DNA of 64,000 nt from Dietzia sp. JS16-p6b (GTDB lineage Bacteria; Actinomycetota; Actinomycetes; Mycobacteriales; Mycobacteriaceae): contig NZ_CP024869.1 of assembly GCF_003052165.1 (NCBI RefSeq), positions 2,514,001 through 2,578,000 on the forward strand. The letters run 5' to 3'. The notes under the pieces are model-generated. The model was not told the origin of the DNA, searched no databases, and worked only from the letters and a program-made list of their open reading frames with translations. Position numbers and translations under genes: made by a program. Shown piece after piece: positions 1 to 9,768 of this stretch (within the stretch, counting starts at the first letter, position 1; the number at the start of each line of letters is the position of its first letter).

Positions 1-385
1 TGGAATTGCGGGTACCCAGGAGCGCGGACTGGGCGCGCAGGATCCGCACGCAGATCGAGTGGAACGTGGCCACCCACATCCGCTCGGCGTGGGAACCCAC
101 CAGGCCGGAGACCCGCTCCCGCATCTCCGCGGCGGCCTTGTTGGTGAACGTGATGGCGAGGATCTGCCCCGGGTGCGCGCCCCCCTCGGCCAGCAGGTAG
201 GCGATCCGCCTGGTCAGCACGCTGGTCTTACCCGAGCCCGCGCCGGCCACGATCAACAACGGGCCGCCGCGGTGCGTGACCGCGGCGACCTGCTGTGGGT
301 TGAGCCCGTCGAGGAGGGGCGAATCGACAGAGGTGCGGCTGGCTGGAGCTGAAACGCTGGCTGGAGCGGAGGCGGAGTGGGTCAT
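1..385 (-). CDS. pcrA: ATP-dependent DNA helicase UvrD/PcrA, N-terminal fragment
   Basis: Only the first 128 codons are present; the gene continues past the left edge. After a Ser/Ala-rich tail of about 25 residues the protein has the UvrD/PcrA Q-motif region (LNPQQ, residues 28-32), the Walker A motif AGAGSGKT (residues 47-54) and motif Ia ([11 protein letters not shown]), followed by the start of the next conserved block ([11 protein letters not shown]). This is the superfamily 1A 3'-5' helicase fold used in nucleotide excision repair and removal of recombination intermediates. The ATG at 385 is the only in-frame start before the conserved core. PcrA and UvrD1 cannot be told apart from this fragment. 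Confidence 0.9.
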   Translation of the reverse strand, partial: MTHSASAPASVSAPASRTSVDSPLLDGLNPQQVAAVTHRGGPLLIVAGAGSGKTSVLTRRIAYLLAEGGAHPGQILAITFTNKAAAEMRERVSGLVGSHAERMWVATFHSICVRILRAQSALLGTRNS

Positions 386-425
386 CGTGGTGTCCAATCT
401 ACCCACCCGCTCCGACAGCCCGATC

Positions 426-1862
426 TCAGCGCGGGCGGTCCCCCATGAACTCCTCGACCTGCGCTGCCGTCGCCGTCAGAGTCGGATCGTTGTCCAGGTA
501 GTGCTTCGTCTCGCGGACGATGAGACCGGAGAGGACCAGGAGTCCGATGAGGTTCGGGATGGCCATCAGGCCGTTCATCACGTCGGCGAAGTTCCACACA
601 ACCTCGAGCTCGACGACCGCACCCACGAACACCACGCACGTGAAGACCATCCGGTAGGGAATGACCCCCCCGGCGCCCACGAGTCGCTCGACACACCGCT
701 CGCCGTAGTACGACCAGCCGAGGATCGTCGAGAAGGCGAAGAACGCGATCGCCACCGCCACGAGCTTGTCGCCGTACGGCATCGCCTCGGCGAACGCGTC
801 GGCGGTCATGGTGCCGGCCGTGTCACTCCCCCGCTCCCACACCCCGGAGGTGACGATCACCAGGCCGGTGAAGGTGACGACGATGATGGTGTCGATGAAG
901 GTCTGGGTCATGGACACCAGGCCCTGACGGGTCGGGTGGGTGGTCTTGGCCGCGGCGGCCGCGATGGCCGCGGAGCCCATACCGGACTCGTTGGAGAAGA
1001 TGCCCCGCGCCACGCCCATCTGGATGGCGTACATGATCGCGGCACCGGCGAAGCCACCCACCGCGGACGTGCCGGTGAAGGCCTCGGTGAAGATCTGCCC
1101 GAACGCCCCGGGGATCGCGTCGGCGTTGAGCACAAGGACGACCATCCCGCCGAGCAGGTACAGCACGATCATCAGGGGGACGAACCCTGCCGTGACCCGG
1201 CCGATGGACTTGATGCCGCCGAGAAGGACCGCACCGGTGAGGACGAACAGGATCACGCCGGAGGCCACGACGGGGATGCCGAAGGAGTTGTCGAGCTGGG
1301 CCGCCACCGCGTTGCCCTGCGTCATGTTTCCGATGCCGAAGCTCGCCAGGACCGCGAACACCGCGAAGACGAGAGACAGGACGAGTCCCACCCGGGCGCC
1401 GGTCCGGCCGAACAGATCGGCGAATCCCCGGTGGAGGTAGTACTGCGGACCACCGGACTGCTCGCCACGGGCGTCGGTCACGCGGTACCGCACCCCCAGG
1501 AAGGCCTCCGAATACTTGGAGGCCATTCCCACGAGGGCGGTGACCCACATCCAGAAGAGCGCGCCGGGCCCGCCCAGGGAGATCGCCGTCGCGACACCGA
1601 CGATGTTGCCCACGCCGACCGTCGCGGCGAGCGCGGTGGTCAACGCCTGGTACTGGCTGATGTCACCCGCGCCGCCGTCGTCCCGGCGCCGGAGCAGCCC
1701 CAGGTTGAGCGCGGGGCCCAGTTTGCGGAACTGGATCGCGCGCAGCCTGATCGTGAGGAACAGGCCGGTGCCGAGCAGCAGCGGGATGAGGACGAATGGT
1801 CCCCAGATCACGGATCCGATGTCCGCGAGAAGCGTGTTCAAGTTGTCCACGGGCGGCAACAT
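426..1862 (-). CDS. sodium:alanine/glycine symporter (AGCS family)
   Basis: A 478-residue membrane protein that should take up alanine or glycine with sodium. The AGCS family signature region is clear in the first third ([20 protein letters not shown]), and about ten hydrophobic segments follow, including a conserved [13 protein letters not shown] stretch late in the protein. Length is typical for the family (450-540). The ATG at 1862 is 46 bases from the divergent chorismate mutase start, so both promoters share a very short region. No ribosome binding site is strong here. Substrate preference (Ala, Gly or D-amino acids) cannot be read from the sequence. Confidence 0.92.
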   Translation of the reverse strand: MLPPVDNLNTLLADIGSVIWGPFVLIPLLLGTGLFLTIRLRAIQFRKLGPALNLGLLRRRDDGGAGDISQYQALTTALAATVGVGNIVGVATAISLGGPGALFWMWVTALVGMASKYSEAFLGVRYRVTDARGEQSGGPQYYLHRGFADLFGRTGARVGLVLSLVFAVFAVLASFGIGNMTQGNAVAAQLDNSFGIPVVASGVILFVLTGAVLLGGIKSIGRVTAGFVPLMIVLYLLGGMVVLVLNADAIPGAFGQIFTEAFTGTSAVGGFAGAAIMYAIQMGVARGIFSNESGMGSAAIAAAAAKTTHPTRQGLVSMTQTFIDTIIVVTFTGLVIVTSGVWERGSDTAGTMTADAFAEAMPYGDKLVAVAIAFFAFSTILGWSYYGERCVERLVGAGGVIPYRMVFTCVVFVGAVVELEVVWNFADVMNGLMAIPNLIGLLVLSGLIVRETKHYLDNDPTLTATAAQVEEFMGDRPR

Positions 1863-1908
1863 TAGACTGTCCTGAGGGTCCAGCGGAAGAGAGTGGGATG
1901 ATTACGAC

Positions 1909-2187
1909 ATGAACCCTGACCCCGCCGGCACGGACGATCCGTTGTCCGAGGCCCAGATCCAGGAGCTCCGTCTGGAGATCGACCGGTTGGACGCAGAGAT
2001 CCTGGACGCGATAGTCCGCCGCAGCGAGATATCCAAGCGCATCGGCCGCACGCGGATGAAGTCCGGCGGCACCAAGCTGGTCCACACCCGCGAACTCAAG
2101 GTCTACGAGCGCTTCTCTTCCCTCGGCCAGGAGGGGCAGACCCTCGCGGGGATGCTCCTGCGCCTGGGTCGCGGGCGACTGGGCTGA
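1909..2187 (+). CDS. chorismate mutase, AroQ class
   Basis: A 92-residue all-helical protein predicted to convert chorismate to prephenate for Phe/Tyr synthesis. The AroQ pattern is visible: a long first helix (LRLEIDRLDAEILDAIVRR) with the substrate-binding Arg, then SEISKRIGRTRMKSGGTKLVHTRE with the conserved Lys and Arg/Glu positions, and a short C-terminal helix ending [10 protein letters not shown] as in the intracellular mycobacterial/corynebacterial enzymes. It has no signal peptide, so it is the cytoplasmic type, which in this order often works in a complex with DAHP synthase. Its last 92 bases overlap the convergent gene on the other strand. Confidence 0.9.
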   Translation: MNPDPAGTDDPLSEAQIQELRLEIDRLDAEILDAIVRRSEISKRIGRTRMKSGGTKLVHTRELKVYERFSSLGQEGQTLAGMLLRLGRGRLG

Positions 2188-2845
2188 GACCCGGACCGAC
2201 GCGTCCGGCGGTGGAGGCGAACCCCAACCACGTGTGGTGGTTGTTCGCCCAGCACCAGCCCACCTTCGGGGCCCCCTTGCTCTCCCGACCGTCGCGGCCC
2301 GTCCCCCCGCTGATCCACAGTGCCGGGGTCCGGGCGTCCAGCGCTCCGTCGGCCTTGCGCCTGCGCGACCCGATGCACATGAAGCACCTGCCGGGTTCGA
2401 GCATCTCCGGCTGTTGGAGCAGCCAGCTCACCCCCTCGGAGATGGTCAGCGGAGTGCGCCCCCGCCGGGCGAACTCGGCGTGCGCGTCGGTCGGGGTCCA
2501 GCCCAGCATGTCGTCGTCACGTGTCACGTCATCGACCAGGTAGAGCGGGGCGTCCGGCACCCGGACGTCGTCGGTCGGTGTGAACTCGGCCAGGTCGGAC
2601 ATGTCGACCACGACGAAACCGGCCCTGCCCTCACGTCGCAGCAGGCTCACGAGTTGAGCGGTGGGAACGAACGAGGGGTGGACCGCCAGCACCGGCCTTC
2701 CCACGGCCACGTCGGCGGGGAGTGACGCGGCGTGCTCCCGCAGCCGCCCGGCAGTGATCCCGGCGAGCCCGGGCACGCCCAGCTCGACCAGTCGTTCCAC
2801 CTGGGCCGAGACGGAGGAGTCGGACGGAGGAGTCATGGGGGTCAC
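2096..2845 (-). CDS. conserved actinobacterial protein, DUF5701-like
   Basis: A 249-residue soluble protein of unknown function. The conserved body runs to about residue 212 and includes [41 protein letters not shown] and the end motif [20 protein letters not shown], which I associate with the DUF5701 group. The last 35 or so residues are low-complexity (Pro/Arg/Gly-rich) and read antisense through the 3' end of chorismate mutase. They look like read-through after loss of the native stop rather than selected protein. The listed start is a GTG; an ATG three codons later (2836) is equally likely, and neither has a clear ribosome binding site. Confidence 0.7.
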   Translation of the reverse strand: MTPMTPPSDSSVSAQVERLVELGVPGLAGITAGRLREHAASLPADVAVGRPVLAVHPSFVPTAQLVSLLRREGRAGFVVVDMSDLAEFTPTDDVRVPDAPLYLVDDVTRDDDMLGWTPTDAHAEFARRGRTPLTISEGVSWLLQQPEMLEPGRCFMCIGSRRRKADGALDARTPALWISGGTGRDGRESKGAPKVGWCWANNHHTWLGFASTAGRVGPGLSPVARDPGAGASPRGSAPPGRGKRSARRP

Positions 2846-2941
2846 GTGTGTGGAACGGACAACGCGGCCCCCGTATTCCCGACTAGCCTCGCATACGGAC
2901 GGCGGGCGACCCCCGGGCGGCGAGACTGGGCAGGAGCGGTT

Positions 2942-4588
2942 ATGACGGACATCAGCACGACCCCGCAGTGGTCGGACATCGAGGGCCTCGTTCCGATGAT
3001 CGGTGGCGTGACCCTCCGCGAGTTGTTCGCCGCCGACCCGGAGCGGGGTCGCCGCATGACGGTCACCGCGGGCGACCTACACATCGATCTGTCCAAGCAC
3101 CTGGTCACCGACGAGGTCATGAGCGCGCTGACCGAGCTGGCCCACGCCGCCCGTCTGCCGGCGCAGCGGGCCGCGATGTTCCGGGGTGACCGGATCAACA
3201 CGACCGAGGACCGATCCGTCCTCCACACCGCGCTCCGTCTCCCCGCCGACGCCGAGCTCGTCGTCGACGGACGGGACGTGGTGGCCGACGTCCACGGGGT
3301 CCTCACCCGGATGGCCGATTTCGCCGAGCGGGTCCGCTCCGGCGAATGGACGGGGCACACGGGGGCGCGGATCGACACCGTGGTCAACATCGGCATCGGG
3401 GGCTCGGACCTCGGTCCCGTGATGGTCGACAGGGCCCTGCGCCACCTGCAGACCGCGGGCGTCCGCGCACGCTATGTCTCCAACGTGGACCCTGCGGACC
3501 TCTCGGACGTGCTCTCCGAGGTCGACCCCGCCACCACTCTCGTGGTTGTGGCCTCCAAGACCTTCACCACGCAGGAGACCATGGCCAACGCCCATGCCGC
3601 GCGCCGGCACTTCGTCGAGGCGCTCGGGTCACAGGACGCGATCGCGTCCCACTTCGTGGCGGTGTCTACCGCCACCGAGAAGGTGGCCGACTTCGGGATC
3701 GCGGCGGAGAACATGTTCGAGTTCTGGGACTGGGTCGGGGGCCGGTACTCGGTGTCGTCGGCGATCGGCCTGTCGGTGATGATCACGGTGGGACCGGCGG
3801 CATTCGTGGAGCTGCTCGAGGGCTTCCACACCATGGACCTGCACTTCGCGACCGAGGCACCCGAGCACAACGCGCCGGTCCTCATGGCCCTGCTCGGCAT
3901 CTGGTACACCTGCTTCCTCGGAGCCCAGTCCAAGGCCGTGATTCCCTACGCCCAAGGGCTTCTCCGCTTCCCCGCCTACCTGCAGCAGCTCACCATGGAG
4001 TCCCTCGGCAAGTCGGTCCGGCTCGACGGCTCCGACGTCTCCTACCCCACCGGTGAGGTCTACTGGGGCGAGCCCGGCACCAACGGCCAGCACGCCTTCT
4101 TCCAGCTCCTGCATCAGGGCACCCAGCTCGTCCCGGTGGACTTCATCGGTATCGCCCGCCCGGTGACGGACCTGCCCGCCGCGGACGGCGCCGGCTCGAT
4201 GCACGACATGCTCGTGGCCAACCTCTTCGCCCAGTCCCGCGTGCTGGCGTTCGGCAAGACCGAGGAGGAGGTGCTCGCGGAGGGGGTCGACCCCGAGCTC
4301 GCGCCCCACAAGGTCATGCCCGGCAACCGGCCGTCCACCACGATCCTCGCCCCGTCGCTCTCACCCGGGGTCCTCGGCCAGCTCATCGCGCTGTACGAAC
4401 ACGTGGTGTTCACCCAGGCCGCCGTGCTGGGCATCAACGCCTTCGACCAGTGGGGGGTCGAGCTGGGTAAGGCGCAGGCCGGCGAGCTCCTGCGGGCTCT
4501 GACCGCCGAGAGGCACCCGGGAGACGGTTTCGATTCCTCGACGGATTCTCTCGTGGAGATCTACCGCGAGGCCCGCGGTCGCCGCTGA
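2942..4588 (+). CDS. pgi: glucose-6-phosphate isomerase
   Basis: A 548-residue enzyme interconverting glucose-6-phosphate and fructose-6-phosphate. Visible family features are the sugar-isomerase domain start ([14 protein letters not shown]), the first phosphoglucose isomerase signature region around [16 protein letters not shown], the [13 protein letters not shown] stretch, and a C-terminal region ([10 protein letters not shown]) with the catalytic Lys. The reading frame is open for 70 codons upstream, but the ATG at 2942 is preceded by GCAGGAGCGG at good spacing and gives the family-standard N-terminus. The divergent gene starts at 2845, so the 96 bases between them should hold both promoters. 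Confidence 0.97.
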   Translation: MTDISTTPQWSDIEGLVPMIGGVTLRELFAADPERGRRMTVTAGDLHIDLSKHLVTDEVMSALTELAHAARLPAQRAAMFRGDRINTTEDRSVLHTALRLPADAELVVDGRDVVADVHGVLTRMADFAERVRSGEWTGHTGARIDTVVNIGIGGSDLGPVMVDRALRHLQTAGVRARYVSNVDPADLSDVLSEVDPATTLVVVASKTFTTQETMANAHAARRHFVEALGSQDAIASHFVAVSTATEKVADFGIAAENMFEFWDWVGGRYSVSSAIGLSVMITVGPAAFVELLEGFHTMDLHFATEAPEHNAPVLMALLGIWYTCFLGAQSKAVIPYAQGLLRFPAYLQQLTMESLGKSVRLDGSDVSYPTGEVYWGEPGTNGQHAFFQLLHQGTQLVPVDFIGIARPVTDLPAADGAGSMHDMLVANLFAQSRVLAFGKTEEEVLAEGVDPELAPHKVMPGNRPSTTILAPSLSPGVLGQLIALYEHVVFTQAAVLGINAFDQWGVELGKAQAGELLRALTAERHPGDGFDSSTDSLVEIYREARGRR

Positions 4589-4653
4589 GTCGGCCCTCCT
4601 CGCCTACGAAGGGCTCGTAGCCGGGTGTCGTACCCCGGTGCGATCATTCCCGC

Positions 4654-5247
4654 ATGAGCACCGTCTACTGCACCGCCACCAGCCTCGACGGGTACATCGC
4701 CGACGACGAGGAGAGCCTCTCCTGGCTGTTCGCGACCTCCGGCGGGGCAGATCCCACAGGTGGCACACCGACCGAGCCCGACCCCGCGCTCCCCGCCCTC
4801 CACTTCGACCGCTTCTATTCCGGCGTCGGTTCACTCGTCTGCGGGGTCAACACGTTCGAGTGGGTGCGCCGCGACCTCACGAAGGACGGCCGACCGTTCG
4901 TCTGGCCCTACTCCGTGCCGAGCTGGGTCGTCACCCACCGCGATCTCGATCCCGTCGACGGAGTCGAGTTCGTCGCCGGTGACGTCGGCGATCTGCACCC
5001 CCTCCTGGTCGATGCCGCCGGCGGCGGGGATGTCTGGGTGGTCGGTGGTGGCGACCTCGCGGGCCAGTTCGCCGACCGGGGGTTGCTCGACCGGGTCTGG
5101 ATCCACCAGTGTCCGGTCGTCCTCGGTTCCGGGCGTCCCCTGCTGCCCCGCCGGCTCCGTCTTCGCCGCCGGCAGCTCGAGGCGCAGGGCCAGTTCACAG
5201 CGATGCTGTTCGACGTGGTGGGCCCCGAGGCGCTCCCCACCCGCTGA
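4654..5247 (+). CDS. dihydrofolate reductase family protein (RibD C-terminal fold)
   Basis: A 197-residue protein of the RibD C-terminal/YwjB-like branch of the dihydrofolate reductase fold. The N-terminus MSTVYCTATSLDGYIA is the usual start of these small reductases, and DVWVVGGGDLAGQF (residues 128-141) is the nucleotide-binding GGG loop. Such proteins reduce pteridine- or pyrimidine-like substrates with NADPH, but few have a defined role. It is not the housekeeping DHFR, which lies at 16.2 kb beside thyA. No partner gene is evident. Confidence 0.85.
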   Translation: MSTVYCTATSLDGYIADDEESLSWLFATSGGADPTGGTPTEPDPALPALHFDRFYSGVGSLVCGVNTFEWVRRDLTKDGRPFVWPYSVPSWVVTHRDLDPVDGVEFVAGDVGDLHPLLVDAAGGGDVWVVGGGDLAGQFADRGLLDRVWIHQCPVVLGSGRPLLPRRLRLRRRQLEAQGQFTAMLFDVVGPEALPTR

Positions 5248-5359
5248 CCGGGCCGCCTACCGGGCCGTACCGCTGACCTGCGTGCACGCCTGCGCTCTCG
5301 CCTGCCCGAGTCTCGGCGATGACCAGTCCACACCCCTTGAACATTCGAACCTGTGTGTG

Positions 5360-5365
5360 TAGTAT
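5360..5365 (+). promoter_or_regulatory. probable -10 box of the 13E12 gene
   Basis: TAGTAT matches the TANNNT pattern of actinobacterial housekeeping promoters and shares its last base with the LexA-like box that follows. A start of transcription near 5372 would fall inside the box, so repressor binding should block initiation. Confidence 0.45.
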
Positions 5366-5380
5366 CGAACATACATTCGA
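5365..5380 (+). promoter_or_regulatory. SOS (LexA) box
   Basis: TCGAAC-ATAC-ATTCGA matches the mycobacterial LexA consensus TCGAAC-N4-GTTCGA at 11 of 12 arm bases. A further TCGAAC half-site lies at 5345-5350. The box is 37 bases before the start codon of the 13E12/DUF222 HNH gene. Several 13E12 genes of Mycobacterium tuberculosis are known members of the LexA regulon, which makes the match meaningful here. Confidence 0.75.
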
Positions 5381-5417
5381 CAGGCGTCGGACACTCGATG
5401 GTGACGGGGGGTGCGGT

Positions 5418-7055
5418 ATGGACGGCGACGAGAACCCGTTCACGGGCAGCGCTTCCCTCGGCTCCTCCGGAGTCGATCCGCTGACCAGGTTGACCACCTC
5501 GGTTCGTGCCGGCTGGGAGGCGGAGAACCGGGCCGCTGCCCGGCGATTGTCGGCCTGCTACGACCTGCTGCTCGAGTGCCTGCGCCGCGACCACTCGGGC
5601 GCCGGCCCGGAGTCCCCGCCCGGCCACGCGGTGGTCGACCCGTTCGATGTGGCCACCGGGTACGTGGTGGCAGCGATGGCCGTCTCCACCCTGCGGGCCG
5701 AATCGATGGTCTCCTTCGCCGCGGACCTGCACCAGCGCTACCCCGCCGTCCTCGCAGCCCTGGCCTCAGGGCGCCTGGACCAGCGCGCCGCCGAACTGCT
5801 GGCCCGCCAGATGGCCACCGTCGATCCCTCGGTCCTCCCGCAGGTTCAACAGGACGTCGTCGACGACTACCTGGCCGCGATCGAGGCCGGCGAACGCCGC
5901 GGGGCGCGAGCGATTCGCGATGCGGTGGACGCGATCATCGCCCGACACGACGCCGACGGCATCCGCAGGCGCAAGGAGGACGCCAGCCGTGCCCGCGGAG
6001 TGCGCATCAACAAGGGCGCCGACGGCATGTCCACCGTGTCGGCCATCCTTGCCACCGAAGAGGCGGCGGTCCTCGCCGAGGCGATCGACCAGCGCGCTGC
6101 CGAACACGCCGCCGCCGAAGCCGCCGCAGCCGCCACCGAGGGGACCGGCCAGCCGGACCCGGACTACTACTACTCCAAGGCCGAACGCCGCGCGGACGCG
6201 CTGCTGTCACTCGTGTGTGGCGACAGCCCGCAGCCCGGCAGTTCGGACCATCCCGTGTCGCCGCTGCGACCCAAGGTCACCGTGATCGCTCCCGGCAACA
6301 CCGGCGCGGACAACCCCGGTGCCGACGGCGACGGGGTGCGGGTGGAGTTCACCCGGACGGGCGAGGCCGCGCTTCAGGCTCTGCTGGACATGCTGAACAT
6401 CAGCGACGGTGCCAGCGTCGAGAAGGTCGACCCCCGCATCGGTGCCGCCGACGACGCCGGCCGCGGCCTCAAGTACCGGCCCGGAGCCGAGTTGGCACGC
6501 CGCATCAGGCTGCGCGACGGAACCTGCCGCCACCCCGGGTGTGCGGTTCCAGCCGATGATTGTGACATCGATCATGTCCGACCGTTCGACCACGCCGACC
6601 CCGCCCGGGGCGGGCCGACCGAAGAGCACAACCTCATGTGTCTGTGTCGGCGTCACCACCGGTTCAAGACCTTCTCCGACTGGATCTACAACCTGGAGCC
6701 CGAGGGAGGTCTCACCGTCGTCACCCCCGATGGGGCGACCATGACGACCCGACCCTCCGGGCCGCTCGGGGCCTACCGCCGCGAGCAGGCCCGCGCGGAG
6801 TCCCAGGCCTGGAATAGGCAACAGCAGCGAAACCCGGACCCGACCACCACAGGCGGTGAAGCGCGGCCGGAGCCCACTTATTGGTCTCGCCGAGCGCTCC
6901 GCCTGAACGCCGAGCGCGCCCGCGCACATGGATCGGCGGACACCCGCTCTGGCGACCACGGTCGCTGGTGGCGGCGGAACGCGCCCGTGGTCAGCACGGT
7001 CGAGCACGAGGTCCGGGCCCTACTCGACGACCTCCTCAGCCCGCCGCCCTTCTAG
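5418..7055 (+). CDS. 13E12 repeat family protein: DUF222 plus HNH endonuclease domain
   Basis: A 545-residue protein with the two-part layout of the 13E12 family. An Ala/Arg-rich helical DUF222 region comes first (about residues 30-340). A zinc-type HNH nuclease follows at about residues 370-415, with CRHPGCAVP, then DCDIDHVRPF, GGPTEEHNLMCLCRRHH; the Cys pairs and the D-H, N, H residues of the site are all present. The basic C-terminal tail is variable. The family occurs in many copies in mycobacteria and relatives and has no agreed function, although DNA-damage control is recurrent. The ATG at 5418 is chosen because the LexA box lies in the longer open frame. Convergent with the SDR gene, leaving only 4 bases between them. 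Confidence 0.88.
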   Translation: MDGDENPFTGSASLGSSGVDPLTRLTTSVRAGWEAENRAAARRLSACYDLLLECLRRDHSGAGPESPPGHAVVDPFDVATGYVVAAMAVSTLRAESMVSFAADLHQRYPAVLAALASGRLDQRAAELLARQMATVDPSVLPQVQQDVVDDYLAAIEAGERRGARAIRDAVDAIIARHDADGIRRRKEDASRARGVRINKGADGMSTVSAILATEEAAVLAEAIDQRAAEHAAAEAAAAATEGTGQPDPDYYYSKAERRADALLSLVCGDSPQPGSSDHPVSPLRPKVTVIAPGNTGADNPGADGDGVRVEFTRTGEAALQALLDMLNISDGASVEKVDPRIGAADDAGRGLKYRPGAELARRIRLRDGTCRHPGCAVPADDCDIDHVRPFDHADPARGGPTEEHNLMCLCRRHHRFKTFSDWIYNLEPEGGLTVVTPDGATMTTRPSGPLGAYRREQARAESQAWNRQQQRNPDPTTTGGEARPEPTYWSRRALRLNAERARAHGSADTRSGDHGRWWRRNAPVVSTVEHEVRALLDDLLSPPPF

Positions 7056-7059
7056 CAGG

Positions 7060-7815
7060 TCAGACGAACCTGCGGCTGACCTTCTCCGGCAGGAGTGTCA
7101 ACAGGGGACCGATCGCCTTCCAGGGCTTGGCGGGGACGAGTGCCCGAGTGGGCTCGGCGTCGATCGTCCTGACCAGCGCGTCGACGCCCTCGTCGAATTC
7201 GGTCATCAGTGAGGTCTTGACCGAGCGGTTGATGTCGGTGCGGATGTACCCGGGGAGGATGTCGGTGACCTTGATGCGGCTGCCCGCGCTGTCGAGTTCG
7301 GCGTGCAGGCCCTGCGCCAGCGAGGACACGAACGCCTTGGTGGCGCCGTAGGTGTTCTGGGCCTTGGGCATACCGCGCAGGGAGCTCACGGACGAGATGA
7401 ACACCAGGTGCCCCTCACCCCTCTTGTTCATGAGCTCCATCGCGGCCTCGGCCTGGTTGAGGGTGCCGATCACGTTGACCATCGCGGTCTCGCGATTGGC
7501 GTGCGCCTTGCCGGTGCCGATGGACGCCCCCTTCCCGAGTCCGGCGTTGAGGACAAAGCGGTCGATGCCTCCGAGCTCCGCGTCGAGCTCACCGAACACC
7601 CGCTCCACCGCGTCGCCATCAGCCACGTCGAGTTCGCGGACCGCCACCGTGATCGAGGGGTTGGCGGCCACGAGCTCGGCGCGGAGCTCCTCGAGGCGGT
7701 CGAGGCGGCGGGCGCACAGCGCCAGGCTCTTGCCCTGCGCGGCCCAGCGACGGGCCATACCCTCGCCGAGACCCGCGCTGGCTCCGGTGATCAGAATCGT
7801 GTTGCGGTCGGTCAC
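7060..7815 (-). CDS. short-chain dehydrogenase/reductase
   Basis: A 251-residue classical SDR. The cofactor motif is TGASAGLGEG near the N-terminus, NAG is present (LNAGLGKG), and the catalytic Ser (FISSVSSLRG) and YGATK Tyr-Lys pair are intact. An Arg-rich loop (ALCARRLDRLEEL) after beta-2 favours NADPH. I chose the GTG at 7815: it is preceded by GGAGGAGAAC and overlaps the stop of the nei gene by GTGA, which implies translational coupling. An open extension of 17 codons upstream has no such signal. Substrate unknown. Confidence 0.88.
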   Translation of the reverse strand: MTDRNTILITGASAGLGEGMARRWAAQGKSLALCARRLDRLEELRAELVAANPSITVAVRELDVADGDAVERVFGELDAELGGIDRFVLNAGLGKGASIGTGKAHANRETAMVNVIGTLNQAEAAMELMNKRGEGHLVFISSVSSLRGMPKAQNTYGATKAFVSSLAQGLHAELDSAGSRIKVTDILPGYIRTDINRSVKTSLMTEFDEGVDALVRTIDAEPTRALVPAKPWKAIGPLLTLLPEKVSRRFV

Positions 7816-8687
7816 AGGTTCTCCTCCGTTGGCGATGGCCCCAGTGTGGCACGCCCCGGTTGGCACGACGGGCAGCGGTAGGCGATGCGATCGAGCGAAT
7901 CGCTCGGTTCATCGGGGTCGGCGAGACCACCCAGTCGGAACGTCTCCACCTGGGTCCCACACCTGCGGCAGGGTTTGCCGTCCCGCCCGTACACCCACAG
8001 CTCCCTCCCGCGGCGCGTGTCGCCGGTCGTGACCCGGACGGAGCGGTCGGCATTGGCGAGGAGCATCCGCCGGGCGAGGACCACCACCGCGCGCAGATCC
8101 GGCACCGCCTCGACGGGCTCTCTCGGGTCGAGGCCTCGCAGAAAGCAGAGCTCGGCGCGGTAGACGGTGCCGATCCCGGCGAGATTCCTCTGGTCCAACA
8201 GTGCCTCCCCGATCGTCCGGGTGGGCCGCTCACCGATTCGCCTGATCACCTCCGCGACGCTGGCGTCCGGGTCCCAGTCCCGCCCCAGGAGATCGGGGCC
8301 GAGGTGGTCGACCGCCCGATCGGCCTCGGACGGGTCCAGTGCGCGCAGCACTCCGAGTTCGGTACCCACCACCTCGACGTCACCCGCACGCAGAAGCAGC
8401 CGGACGGTGTGCGCGGGGAACCGCCACCGCTCTCCCGCACGATGGATGTGGATGCGGCCCTCCATCTTCAGGTGGATGTGCAGGGTGACCGGGTCCCGAC
8501 CCTGCGCGTCGGGGCCGACGACGACGAAGAGGTGCTTGCCGCGGGACCGGGCGGTGACCACGGCCCTGCCCCGCAGGTCCACCGCTGCGAATCGGGGAAC
8601 TCGCAGCTCGGACTTGTCGAGGGTCCGTCCGGCCAACGCCCGGTCGACCCGCCTGGCCGCCCTGTAAACGGAATCACCCTCTGGCAC
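7812..8687 (-). CDS. nei: Fpg/Nei family DNA glycosylase (endonuclease VIII type)
   Basis: A 291-residue base-excision repair enzyme that removes oxidised bases and nicks the AP site. The GTG start at 8687 gives the invariant N-terminus (M)PEGDS, whose Pro2 is the Schiff-base nucleophile and Glu3 the general acid; any longer start would bury them. A KMEGR Lys loop, the helix-two-turn-helix (GEALLDQRNLAGIGTVYRAE) and a C-terminal zinc finger (CRRC...CPSC) are present. In M. tuberculosis nei neighbours lhr; here a CDF gene lies between them. It is followed by the SDR gene with a 4-base overlap. Confidence 0.92.
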   Translation of the reverse strand: MPEGDSVYRAARRVDRALAGRTLDKSELRVPRFAAVDLRGRAVVTARSRGKHLFVVVGPDAQGRDPVTLHIHLKMEGRIHIHRAGERWRFPAHTVRLLLRAGDVEVVGTELGVLRALDPSEADRAVDHLGPDLLGRDWDPDASVAEVIRRIGERPTRTIGEALLDQRNLAGIGTVYRAELCFLRGLDPREPVEAVPDLRAVVVLARRMLLANADRSVRVTTGDTRRGRELWVYGRDGKPCRRCGTQVETFRLGGLADPDEPSDSLDRIAYRCPSCQPGRATLGPSPTEENL

Positions 8688-8775
8688 CGTCGACCCCTCT
8701 GTCCACTGTCTACTCTGTCCACCGTGTCTGCCCTGGCCGCTGTGCCCGCCCTGGCCGCTCTCCGAATCGCCGAGT

Positions 8776-9750
8776 TCACCATCCCAGAGCGCGGCACTCC
8801 ACGACGCCGGCGGTCTCGATCTGGACTGTCGCGTGCTCGATTCCGTGGGCTTCCCGCAGGACGCGCCGCGCCTCCTCAAGGATTCCGGCGTGCTGCGCCC
8901 CGGGGGCGATCACCAGGTGGACCGTCCCGACATCCATTCCGGAGGTCAGGGTCCACAGATGCAGGTCGTGCACCCCCTCCACGCCGGGCACCGACGCGAG
9001 TTCGGACTCCACCGCAGCGGGGTCGACCCCGGCGGGCGCGTGCTGGGCCAGCACCGCGACGACCTGTCGACCGAGGATCACCGCTCGGATGACGATGAAC
9101 GCGGCGATCGCCACGGCCACCACGAGATCCCACACGGTCGATCCGGTGGCCCGGATGAGCAGCGCGGCCGCGATCACCCCCACCGATCCGGCCGCGTCGG
9201 CCAGGACCTCGAGATACGCGCCGCGGACCGCGAGGCTCTCCGATGAACCGCTGCGCAGCAGGAGTAGCGAGACGACGTTGACGACCAGTCCCATCGCACC
9301 CACGATCAGCATGGTCCCGGTGGCGACGTGCGCGTCCGAACCCAACCGGCTGAACGCCTCGACCAGGACGTACACGCCCATTCCGCCCATGATGAGGACC
9401 GCGAGCGCGGAGGCGAAGATCTCCACCCGATAGTGGCCGAACGTCCGTCGGCCGGAGCGGTCCGGACGCGAAGCGATCACCGTGGCCGCGAGCACTGCGC
9501 CCAGCGCCACCACGTCCGCCCCCATGTGGCCGGCATCGGAGAGTAGCGCCAGGGAGCCGGAGATGACGCCGGCGATCAGCTCGACGACGAAGAACACCGA
9601 GGTCAGAGCAAAGGCGCACGCCAGCCTCACCCGGTAGCGAGCCCCGGCGTGGCCGGACGGTTGCGTGCTCACCGAGCCGTGCGTGTGGGCGGGGCCGTGC
9701 GCGTGGGCGGGGCCGCGGGTGTGGCTTCCGTGTGAGTGCCCTATCCCCAT
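8776..9750 (-). CDS. cation diffusion facilitator (Zn/Co/Cd efflux)
   Basis: A CDF exporter of the CzcD/ZitB type, 324 residues from the ATG at 9750. It has a His-rich N-terminus (GHSHGSH, HAHGPAHTHG), six hydrophobic segments, the first metal-site motif HMGAD in SDAGHMGADVVAL (H/D ligands), a second site in EVLADAAGSVGV, and a cytoplasmic C-terminal domain (VHDLHLWTLTSG). It should pump divalent metal out in exchange for protons. An open frame extends 12 codons upstream to an ATG at 9786, but that start lies inside a palindrome that looks like an operator, so 9750 is preferred. The 88-base gap to nei allows either one operon or a separate nei promoter. Confidence 0.92.
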   Translation of the reverse strand: MGIGHSHGSHTRGPAHAHGPAHTHGSVSTQPSGHAGARYRVRLACAFALTSVFFVVELIAGVISGSLALLSDAGHMGADVVALGAVLAATVIASRPDRSGRRTFGHYRVEIFASALAVLIMGGMGVYVLVEAFSRLGSDAHVATGTMLIVGAMGLVVNVVSLLLLRSGSSESLAVRGAYLEVLADAAGSVGVIAAALLIRATGSTVWDLVVAVAIAAFIVIRAVILGRQVVAVLAQHAPAGVDPAAVESELASVPGVEGVHDLHLWTLTSGMDVGTVHLVIAPGAQHAGILEEARRVLREAHGIEHATVQIETAGVVECRALGW

Positions 9751-9768
9751 TCCAACGCCCCTCTCTAT

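Noticed and set aside
276-1865. 529-codon open frame on the plus strand
   Set aside because: Antisense to the AGCS symporter; composition (His/Asp/Arg/Gly) is that of a shadow frame.
2732-2941. N-terminal extension of glucose-6-phosphate isomerase
   Set aside because: Antisense to the DUF5701-like gene and unlike any Pgi N-terminus.
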